From Methylocella tundrae (GTDB taxonomy: Bacteria > Pseudomonadota > Alphaproteobacteria > Rhizobiales > Beijerinckiaceae), in the NCBI RefSeq assembly GCF_038024855.1, contig NZ_CP139089.1, positions 1,178,001 through 1,242,000 of the forward strand: 64,000 nucleotides of DNA, written 5' to 3'. The notes beneath the pieces were generated by a model. That model did not search any database. It was given only the letters and a program-made list of their open reading frames with translations, and was not told the origin of the DNA. This document shows positions 24,196 to 30,909 of this stretch, one piece after another. The first letter of the stretch is position 1; each line of letters begins with the position of its first letter. The position numbers and the translations under genes are program-made.

Positions 24196-25232
24196 TGCGC
24201 ATTCTGATTGCAACCGACGCCTGGAAGCCACAGGTCAACGGCGTCGTACGCTCGCTCGAATCGGTGGCGAAGGCGCTGCGCGAATTCGGCGCGGAAATCG
24301 AATTCTTGACGCCGCAAGGGTTTGCCTCGATCCCACTGCCGACCTATAGCGAGATCAAGCTCGCTTTTGCGAGCGCGAGGGCGATCCGCAAAAGGCTCGA
24401 CGGCGCGCCGATCGACCACATTCATATTGCGACCGAAGGCCCTGTCGGATATGCCGCACGGCGCTACTGCCTGCAAGGCAATCGCCCCTTCACGACGAGC
24501 TATCATACCCGTTTTCCCGAATACATCGCCGCCCGCACGCGTCTTCCGGAGGCGATCACCTATGCTGTGCTGCGCCGCTTCCATAACGCCGGCTCGGGCG
24601 TCATGGTATCGACCGCCTCGATCGCCAGCGACCTCCAAAGCCGCGGCTTTGAGCGTCTCATGCATTGGTCGCGCGGCGTCGATCATAGCCAGTTCACCCC
24701 GGCCAAAGCTTTGAAGCTGGATCTGCCGCGCCCGATCTTCCTCTATGCCGGGCGCCTCGCGCCGGAGAAGAACGTCGAGAGCTTTCTTGCGCTCGATCTG
24801 CCCGGATCGAAAGTCATCGTCGGCGACGGTCCCTCGCGCCGGGCCCTGGAGAGCGCCTATCCCGACGCCCATTTCGTTGGGGCGAAGACCAGCGACGCCC
24901 TCGCCGTCCATTATGCGTCATCGGATGTTTTCGTGTTTCCGAGCCGCACGGACACCTTCGGCATGGTGCTGCTCGAGGCGCTGTCCTGCGGGCTGCCCGT
25001 CGCCGCCCTGCCCGTCGCCGGCCCGCTCGACGTCATCGGCGACAGCGGCGCCGGCATCCTCGACGAGGATTTGCGCGGCGCCTGCCTCAGGGCGCTCGAT
25101 ATCCCGCGCGAGAAGGCGCGCGCCCATGCGCTGACCTTCACCTGGGCCAATAGCGCGCGCCAGTTTCTGGACAATATCCTTCTGGCCAAATCGACGAGTT
25201 CCACGCGCCTCATCGCCAGCCCCGGCTTTTAG
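24195..25232 (+). CDS. GT4 glycosyltransferase, Agt-like glycolipid synthase
   Basis: 345 residues, GT-B fold. The start MRILIATDAWKPQVNGVVRS matches the acceptor side of GT4 lipid glycosyltransferases. The donor site contains IFLYAGRLAPEKNVESFL and the E-x7-E block FPSRTDTFGMVLLEALSCGL. Partners of PlcP in alphaproteobacteria (Agt) add glucose, glucuronic acid or related sugars to the diacylglycerol released by PlcP, making phosphorus-free membrane lipids. Translation overlaps plcP by one base, so a coupled two-step pathway at the inner membrane is likely. The sugar used cannot be told. Other GT4 mannosyl- and glucosyltransferases look similar, so the assignment rests on context. Confidence 0.85.
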   Translation: MRILIATDAWKPQVNGVVRSLESVAKALREFGAEIEFLTPQGFASIPLPTYSEIKLAFASARAIRKRLDGAPIDHIHIATEGPVGYAARRYCLQGNRPFTTSYHTRFPEYIAARTRLPEAITYAVLRRFHNAGSGVMVSTASIASDLQSRGFERLMHWSRGVDHSQFTPAKALKLDLPRPIFLYAGRLAPEKNVESFLALDLPGSKVIVGDGPSRRALESAYPDAHFVGAKTSDALAVHYASSDVFVFPSRTDTFGMVLLEALSCGLPVAALPVAGPLDVIGDSGAGILDEDLRGACLRALDIPREKARAHALTFTWANSARQFLDNILLAKSTSSTRLIASPGF

Positions 25233-25301
25233 AACCCTCATCGGCTCTTAACACGCGAAAATCCCGTCCCATATTGTGGGAACACTCAAGGATTTTCGCA
25301 C

Positions 25302-26357
25302 ATGGAGTCTTTTCCTTCCTTTATTCTCGATGAAACCGAGGCTGGCTTTTCGGATGAGCCCTCCGAGGCTGGCGCGCGCCTGCGCTCCGAAGCGCTCGGC
25401 GCTGCTGACGACGGCTTCCTTCTCGACGCCTATTCGAAGAGCGTGACGCGCATCGTCGAACAGGTGGGTCCGAGCGTCGTGCGTCTCGACATCAGGCGCG
25501 GCGACGGGCGAAGAGGCGGCTCCGGCTCTGGCGTCATCGTCTCGCCGGACGGCCTCATTCTGACCAATAGCCATGTTATCCAGGGGGCCCGCCGCGCGGA
25601 CGTCTCGACCCTCGACGGGCGCTCGCTCTCCGGCCGCGTCCTTGGCGATGACCCGGACACGGACCTCGCCCTGGTGCGGATCGACGAAAACACGACTCTT
25701 CCCGCCGCAAGGCTTGGCGATTCCAAGAGATTGAGGCCTGGCGAAATCGCCATCGCCATCGGCAATCCGCTCGGTTTCGATTCGACCGTCACCGCCGGCG
25801 TCATATCGGCGCTCGGCCGTTCGCTACGCTCGAATAATGGCCGCATGATCGACGATGTGATCCAGACCGACGCAGCGCTCAATCCCGGCAATTCGGGCGG
25901 GCCGCTCGTCGCCTCCAATGGCGACGTCATCGGCGTCAACACGGCGATCATCGCCGGCGCGCAGGGCATCTGCTTCGCCGTGGCGGCGAATACGGCGCGC
26001 TTCGTCCTCGGCGAACTTGTCGCGCATGGCCGCGTGCGCCGCGCCTATCTCGGCGTCGGCGCCGGAACGGTCGCTCTGCCGCGGCGAATCGCGCTCCGGC
26101 TCGGGCTCCAGCAGACGCAGGGCGCTGTCGTCAGTTCGGTCGAGCCGCAAAGTCCGGCGGATCATGCGGGCCTTCTCAGCGGCGATATTCTGCTCGCCGT
26201 CGACGGCAATCCTGTGTCTGGCGCCGACGATCTCGTACGCTTGCTTGGCGCCGATCTGATCGACCGCGTGGCGCCGCTCGATATACTTCGCCGGTCGGAC
26301 AGGCGCAGATTCTGGGTTGCGCTGCGCGAGCGCGACAGCGGCCCGAGGCCCAAATGA
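25302..26357 (+). CDS. HtrA/DegP-like trypsin-type serine protease with PDZ domain, no signal peptide
   Basis: 351 residues. The trypsin-like domain is at about residues 44-240 with a complete triad: His91 (LTNSHVI), Asp121 (DPDTDLALV) and Ser198 (LNPGNSGGPLV). A single PDZ domain follows at about 250-340 (YLGVGAGTVALPRRIALRLG, then SPADHAGLLSGDILLAVDG). Unlike DegP or DegS there is no signal peptide or membrane anchor; the start is acidic and polar (MESFPSFILDETEAGF), so the protein is probably cytoplasmic. Such soluble one-PDZ HtrA proteins occur in many alphaproteobacteria with poorly known roles. It is transcribed alone, 69 bases after the Agt-like gene. Confidence 0.88.
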   Translation: MESFPSFILDETEAGFSDEPSEAGARLRSEALGAADDGFLLDAYSKSVTRIVEQVGPSVVRLDIRRGDGRRGGSGSGVIVSPDGLILTNSHVIQGARRADVSTLDGRSLSGRVLGDDPDTDLALVRIDENTTLPAARLGDSKRLRPGEIAIAIGNPLGFDSTVTAGVISALGRSLRSNNGRMIDDVIQTDAALNPGNSGGPLVASNGDVIGVNTAIIAGAQGICFAVAANTARFVLGELVAHGRVRRAYLGVGAGTVALPRRIALRLGLQQTQGAVVSSVEPQSPADHAGLLSGDILLAVDGNPVSGADDLVRLLGADLIDRVAPLDILRRSDRRRFWVALRERDSGPRPK

Positions 26358-26426
26358 AATATTGCGCGCTGGGACAATTCGACGCGGGCCGGCTTTTGCC
26401 CGGCTCGCTGTCGAAGCAGGCAGCCC

Positions 26427-26443
26427 ATTGTAATCATTCTAAA
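26427..26443 (+). promoter_or_regulatory. Candidate Irr box (iron control element) before the FTR1 permease
   Basis: ATTGTAA-tca-TTCTAAA compared with the Irr/ICE consensus TTTAGAA-N3-TTCTAAA: the right half is exact and the left half matches at 4 of 7. It lies 134-150 bases before the permease start, in an otherwise GC-rich gap. The match is from memory and could be chance. Confidence 0.3.
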
Positions 26444-26576
26444 AAACGCGGCTTCGATTGATCGGCCATCTGTTCTGGTGTAGAGCCGGAGCAACGCTGA
26501 CGAGCGGCGCGCTTTTTGCCAAGGAGCTCGGTATCGACGCGGCGACCGCCGCGGAGTCGGCGCGAGGGAGTTCGGC

Positions 26577-27410
26577 GTGATTGGGGCTCTTATCATTGTT
26601 CTGCGCGAGGTGGTTGAAGCCGGACTTATCGTCGGCATCGTGCTCGCCGTCACGAAAACCATGCCTGGACGCCTTCCTTTCATCTGGGGCGGCCTTGCCG
26701 CCGGCCTTTTCGGCGCCGGCCTCGTCGCGGTTTTCGCGGGCGTCCTTTCAAACGCCTTCGAAGGCGTCGGGCAGGAACTCTTCAACGCTTCGATCCTCGC
26801 CATCGCCGTCATCATGCTGACCTGGCACAATGTCTGGATGGCCAGGCACGGGCGCGAGCTCAGCGCGGAGCTGCGCCGCGTCGGCAGCGAGGTCAGCAAC
26901 GGATCGCGCTCGCTGATGGCCTTGGCGGTGGTTATCGCCGTCGCTGTGCTACGCGAAGGCTCCGAGGTTGTTCTGTTCCTCTATGGCGTTGTGATTTCAA
27001 CCCATGATTCGGGTTTGAGCCTCTTTGCCGGCGGCGCCTTGGGCGTGTTTTTGGGCGTTAGCGTCTGCATGCTGACCTATACCGGCCTTGTCATCATACC
27101 TGTGCGCTATCTTTTCCGGGTGACGAGCCTCCTCATTGCTTTCATGGCCGCTGGCATGGCCGCGCAATGCATCGCCTTTCTTGAGCAGGCCGACATTGCA
27201 ACGGGTCTTGGACGGACGCTCTGGAATACGTCGGCGTTCCTGTCCGACAGCAGCATTCCCGGCCGCGTGCTCCACACGCTTCTCGGCTATACGGATCGGC
27301 CGACGCAATTGCAGGGGCTCGCCTATGTCGGGACGCTTCTCGTCATATTCGCCCTGATGAAACTGACGGCGCCATCCGTGAAGCAAAACCCGAGGCTGGC
27401 CGTCAACTGA
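26577..27410 (+). CDS. FTR1-family high-affinity iron permease
   Basis: 277-residue membrane protein of the iron/lead FTR1 family. It has about seven membrane helices, with two iron-binding R-E-x-x-E type motifs: LREVVEAGL in helix 1 (residues 9-17) and LREGSEVVLFLYG in helix 4. These Glu residues carry ferric iron across the inner membrane. The start is a GTG overlapping the TGA of a short open frame (GTGA), so a small upstream leader may be translated; I find no family for that frame. No efeO/efeB or P19 partner is next to it, which is unusual. A strong terminator follows at 27433. Confidence 0.88.
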   Translation: MIGALIIVLREVVEAGLIVGIVLAVTKTMPGRLPFIWGGLAAGLFGAGLVAVFAGVLSNAFEGVGQELFNASILAIAVIMLTWHNVWMARHGRELSAELRRVGSEVSNGSRSLMALAVVIAVAVLREGSEVVLFLYGVVISTHDSGLSLFAGGALGVFLGVSVCMLTYTGLVIIPVRYLFRVTSLLIAFMAAGMAAQCIAFLEQADIATGLGRTLWNTSAFLSDSSIPGRVLHTLLGYTDRPTQLQGLAYVGTLLVIFALMKLTAPSVKQNPRLAVN

Positions 27411-27764
27411 CGACGCGGGCGGCGGCGCGGGTCCGGCGGCCCCCGGAGAAGAGCCGCCGGCTTTTTTATCGCGCGATCCGATTGATTGCGCCGGGCGTAG
27501 AGGCGCGCGCGTCTAATTTCGTTGCTTCGGGCAGAGATTTCAGGCAAGAGTGTTCTCAAGACAACGCCTGAATTCTTGTCGTGTCGCGCAGCCGCGTCAG
27601 GCTTAATCCGCCGTTCGGCCCTGCGCGCCCTCACGCTTCAGTCTAAAAGTCCCGGCGGCCAAGACGAAATTCATCGCCTGACAGCCTAAGGCTCTCCCTC
27701 TTGCTGGCGGGTTTGCAGCCTCAACCGGATAATATCCAGCATCAACGCCCATTTCAGGAACAGA
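27411..27764. other. Intergenic stretch between the FTR1 permease and rhlE
   Basis: 354 bases. It contains the permease terminator at 27433-27468. The rest should hold the rhlE promoter and a long 5' leader, but I recognise no specific motif and no coding frame with family features. Confidence 0.45.
27433..27468 (+). terminator. Rho-independent terminator after the FTR1 permease
   Basis: Stem CCGGCGGC (27433-27440) with GCCGCCGG (27453-27460), 12-base loop, followed by CTTTTTTA. It lies 22 bases after the stop codon. Confidence 0.85.
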
Positions 27765-29240
27765 ATGACATTCAACGAACTCGGTCTCAGCGAGAAAGTG
27801 CTGCAAGCGGTCGAAGCTTCAGGCTATACGACGCCGACGCCGATTCAAGCCCAGGCCATCCCCTACGCGCTCGCCGGACGCGACGTGCTCGGCATTGCGC
27901 AGACAGGCACGGGCAAGACCGCCGCATTCACTTTGCCGATGCTGTCGCGGCTGGAGCAGGGCCGCGCCAGGGCGAGAATGCCGCGCACCCTTATTCTCGA
28001 GCCGACCCGTGAGCTCGCCGCGCAAGTCGAAGAGAGTTTCGCGCGCTATGGCGTCAATCACAAGATCAATGTCGCGCTGCTGATCGGCGGCGTCTCCTTT
28101 GGCGATCAGGAAACCAAGATCATGCGCGGCGCCGACGTGCTGATCGCAACGCCCGGCCGCCTGCTCGACTTCGCCGAGCGCGGCAAGCTGCTGCTTACCG
28201 CAATCGAGATCCTCGTCATCGACGAAGCCGACCGCATGCTCGACATGGGTTTCATCCCGGACATCGAGCGTATCTGCAAACTCGTGCCCTTCACGCGGCA
28301 GACCTTGTTCTTTTCCGCCACCATGCCGCCGGAAATCACCCGCCTGACCGAGACTTTTCTGCACAATCCGGTGCGGATCGAGGTGGCGCGCGCCGCTTCC
28401 ACCGCCACGACCATCACGCAGGGGCTCGTCGCCTCGGCGCCGGGGCCAGCGAAGCGCGAAACCCTGCGCCGCCTTCTTCGCGGCGCCGCCGACTTCAAGA
28501 ACGCGATCATTTTCTGCAACCGCAAGCGCGACGTGGCTTTGCTGCATAAGTCCTTGCAAAAGCACGGATTCAACGCCGGCGCACTGCATGGCGACTTGGA
28601 TCAGCGTGCGCGCACCGCCTCGCTCGACGCCTTCAAGTCTGGCGAAGTCGCACTCCTCGTCTGCTCCGACGTCGCCGCGCGCGGTCTCGATATTCCCGAT
28701 GTCAGCCACGTTTTCAATTTCGACCTTCCGACCCACGCGGAAGATTATGTCCACCGCATCGGGCGGACCGGACGCGCCGGCAAGAGCGGCGTCGCCATTT
28801 CGATCATCACCAAGGCCGATCAAAAATACCTTGCCGAGATCGAAAAGCTGATCGCCCGCAAGATTGACTGGCTCGGCGGCGAGGCGCTCTCCGATCTGAC
28901 TGATGAAGGCGAGGCCGAGGCGCCGCATCATGAGCGCGGCTCGAGGCGCGGCGGCTCCTCGCGCGGCGAGCGCCCGCGCGCGGAAGCCGACGTTCCGCAA
29001 AAATCGCGACGCAGGGAAAAGAGCGAACCCCAGCGCCAGCACGTGGAAGAGCGGCCGGCCCCCGAGCCGCAGGCGCGGGCGGCGGCGCCCAGCCGCGAGC
29101 GCGGTCGGCATCACGCGGACGATGACGCCCCCGTCGTCGGCATGGGCGACCATGTGCCCATGTTCATGCTGCGCCCGGTCAAGCTGAAGCCTGGAAAGAC
29201 CGTCGCTGCGGACGAAGACGAGTCGACCCGCGTCGGCTGA
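27765..29240 (+). CDS. rhlE: DEAD-box ATP-dependent RNA helicase, RhlE type
   Basis: 491-residue cytoplasmic RNA helicase. Motifs in order: Q motif (FNELGLSEKVLQAVEASGYT then PTPIQ), Walker A AQTGTGKTAAF, PTRELAAQV, TPGRLLD, DEAD box LVIDEADRMLDMGFIPDI, SAT (FFSATMP), and the C-terminal HRIGRTGRAG. The tail after residue 380 is long, charged and of low complexity (Arg, Glu and Ser rich), as in RhlE helicases that act on ribosome assembly and mRNA decay, often in the cold. The start at 27765 gives the canonical MTFNELGLS. The long minus-strand open frame opposite this gene is a shadow. Confidence 0.93.
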   Translation: MTFNELGLSEKVLQAVEASGYTTPTPIQAQAIPYALAGRDVLGIAQTGTGKTAAFTLPMLSRLEQGRARARMPRTLILEPTRELAAQVEESFARYGVNHKINVALLIGGVSFGDQETKIMRGADVLIATPGRLLDFAERGKLLLTAIEILVIDEADRMLDMGFIPDIERICKLVPFTRQTLFFSATMPPEITRLTETFLHNPVRIEVARAASTATTITQGLVASAPGPAKRETLRRLLRGAADFKNAIIFCNRKRDVALLHKSLQKHGFNAGALHGDLDQRARTASLDAFKSGEVALLVCSDVAARGLDIPDVSHVFNFDLPTHAEDYVHRIGRTGRAGKSGVAISIITKADQKYLAEIEKLIARKIDWLGGEALSDLTDEGEAEAPHHERGSRRGGSSRGERPRAEADVPQKSRRREKSEPQRQHVEERPAPEPQARAAAPSRERGRHHADDDAPVVGMGDHVPMFMLRPVKLKPGKTVAADEDESTRVG

Positions 29241-29381
29241 CCCTCTCGACGCGGGCGCCGCTTCAACACGCCAGTCCTCTGCAGCCCTGCGCATATCAAA
29301 CCCGCCGGGCCCGGCTCGGCGTCGTTTTCCCTTAAAAATCAATTCACGGCTCCAGCGGCGTCAGCGCGCCGGGCGCAATCT

Positions 29382-29411
29382 TTCGACATACGTAGCAACA
29401 CGTATGTCGAA
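29382..29411. promoter_or_regulatory. Perfect 12-base inverted repeat upstream of the MetX-like hydrolase
   Basis: TTCGACATACGT-agcaac-ACGTATGTCGAA. Both arms pair exactly and no T-run follows, so it is more likely an operator or an RNA hairpin than a terminator. It lies 123-152 bases before the start of the hydrolase gene and 142 bases after rhlE. Confidence 0.6.
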
Positions 29412-29533
29412 GCTCAGCCGCGTCCATATGCTGGCCGGGGCGCGCTGAGCCTCGCGCCTCATCACGGCGATGGTTCGCCCGGACCAGTCTCTGCCACGGT
29501 GACCGGTGGCCCGAACATATTCCAGAGGTAGAG

Positions 29534-30550
29534 ATGACAGATTATGAGATCTTCGAACTTGGCGACGTTGTTCTGCAAAGCAAGAAAACGCTGCGCGGCG
29601 CCAAGCTCGCGTATAAGACCTATGGCGCGCTGAACGCCAAAAAAGACAACTCTATTGTCTACCCGACCTGGTATTCCGGCCAGCACTATGAAAACGAGTG
29701 GCTGATCGGGGAAGGAATGGCGCTCGATCCTCGCAAATATTTTGTCATCGTTCCAAATATGTTTGGCAATGGGCTGTCGACCTCGCCGAGCAACGCGCCG
29801 GAACCCTATAATCAGGCGCGATTTCCGAATGTCACCGCCTATGACAATGTGCGGCAACAATACCGGCTGGTGACGGAAAAGTTCGGCATCGAGAGCCTCG
29901 AACTTGTCACCGGCTGGTCGATGGGCGCGTTACAGACCTATCATTGGGGCGCGCTTTACCCCGATATGGTGAAGCGCATTCTTCCCTTCGCTGGGTCGGC
30001 TAAATGCTCACGCCACAATTTCGTGTTCCTTGAAGGCGTGAAGGCGGCTTTGACGGCGGACGCCGCATTTCAGGACGGCTGGTACAGGTCGCCGCCGACC
30101 AAGGGCCTGCGCGCGATGGCGCGCGTCTATGCCGGCTGGGGCTTCTCGCAAGCATTCTATCGCGAAGAACTCGACATCAAGGCGATGGGCTATGCCTCGC
30201 TGGAGGATTTCCTCGTCGGATTCTGGGAGGGGATCTTCCTGCCCCGAGACGCCAACAACCTGCTGACGATGCTCTGGACCTGGCAGAATGGCGACATCAG
30301 CAACAATGAGGTGTTCAACGGCGATTTTCCCAAGGCGCTCGCCGCTATCAAATCGAAGGCGTTTATCATGCCGTCGAAAACCGATCTCTATTTCCCGCCG
30401 GAAGACAACGCCTTCGAGGTCGCCCATATGCCGAACGCCGAGCTGCGGGTCATCGATTCCATTTGGGGACATTTCGCCGGGGGGCCCGGGACGAGCCCGG
30501 CCGACGTCAAGACGCTGGACGCGGCTCTGCGCGAATTGCTGGCGAGCTGA
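29534..30550 (+). CDS. Alpha/beta-fold hydrolase, homoserine O-acetyltransferase (MetX) family
   Basis: 338 residues. The fold and motifs match the MetX-like group: LAYKTYGALNAKKDN near the N-terminus, NMFGNGLSTSPSN, then FPNVTAYDNVRQQYRLVTEK and the nucleophile elbow TGWSMGALQ with Ser129. The acid is in PSKTDLYFPPED and the His in WGHFAGGPG. True MetX enzymes have GxSxGG-type elbows and a lid with conserved substrate Arg; this protein is shorter and the lid differs, so it may be a hydrolase or acyltransferase of another substrate. The start follows AGAGGTAGAG. No methionine genes are adjacent. A perfect inverted repeat lies upstream and may be its operator. Confidence 0.8.
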   Translation: MTDYEIFELGDVVLQSKKTLRGAKLAYKTYGALNAKKDNSIVYPTWYSGQHYENEWLIGEGMALDPRKYFVIVPNMFGNGLSTSPSNAPEPYNQARFPNVTAYDNVRQQYRLVTEKFGIESLELVTGWSMGALQTYHWGALYPDMVKRILPFAGSAKCSRHNFVFLEGVKAALTADAAFQDGWYRSPPTKGLRAMARVYAGWGFSQAFYREELDIKAMGYASLEDFLVGFWEGIFLPRDANNLLTMLWTWQNGDISNNEVFNGDFPKALAAIKSKAFIMPSKTDLYFPPEDNAFEVAHMPNAELRVIDSIWGHFAGGPGTSPADVKTLDAALRELLAS

Positions 30551-30909
30551 CGCCACCGGCGCCGGGCGCGCCGCCGCGAGGCCAATGACGCGCCTTTGAT
30601 TTTTCTGCGCGCGAAGATCGGGTCAAGGCTCCCTCGCGCGGCCCCTTGACCCTGCCAGCCCTCGGCTTTTTGCCACGGCGGCGCCAAGTCTTATCCATGC
30701 CGGGCGCCAGAATGGTCTTTTACTTCATGGATTTTTCTATACTTGAAAAGAATTCTTCCGAAGATAGGGCTGATGTGAAGTAATTACGCAACAGACTTGG
30801 CGTTTTGTACGGATTCGCCTCGCAAAATGCTTGTTCCAGACAGAACCTGAAACTACTCTCTCGCGAAACTTGTTGACGGCCAAAGGCGTCAGCGATCGGG
30901 AGGGGAAGA
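30551..30909. other. Intergenic stretch before the TonB-dependent receptor
   Basis: 359 bases; GC-rich first half, AT-rich second half where the receptor promoter should be. A 10-base palindrome AAGAATTCTT lies at 30748-30757. I see no convincing Fur or Irr site and no coding frame with family features. Confidence 0.4.

Noticed and set aside
24006..24911. 301-codon minus-strand frame opposite plcP and the glycosyltransferase
   Set aside because: Both plus-strand genes have complete motif sets; the antisense frame has none.
26459..26579. Short frame before the FTR1 permease taken as a separate gene
   Set aside because: Only about 39 codons, starts with TTG and has no family; kept as a possible leader in the findings but not listed as a gene.
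27819..29342. 507-codon open frame on the minus strand opposite rhlE
   Set aside because: Shadow of the helicase gene. No domain, and its composition mirrors the coding strand.
29411..29533. Possible SAM-type riboswitch before the MetX-like gene
   Set aside because: I looked for the SAM-II and SAM/SAH cores that precede metX/metA genes in alphaproteobacteria and could not lay the sequence onto either.
30748..30757. AAGAATTCTT as a Fur or Irr site for the TonB receptor
   Set aside because: The palindrome is only 10 bases and does not match the Fur or Irr consensus beyond that core.
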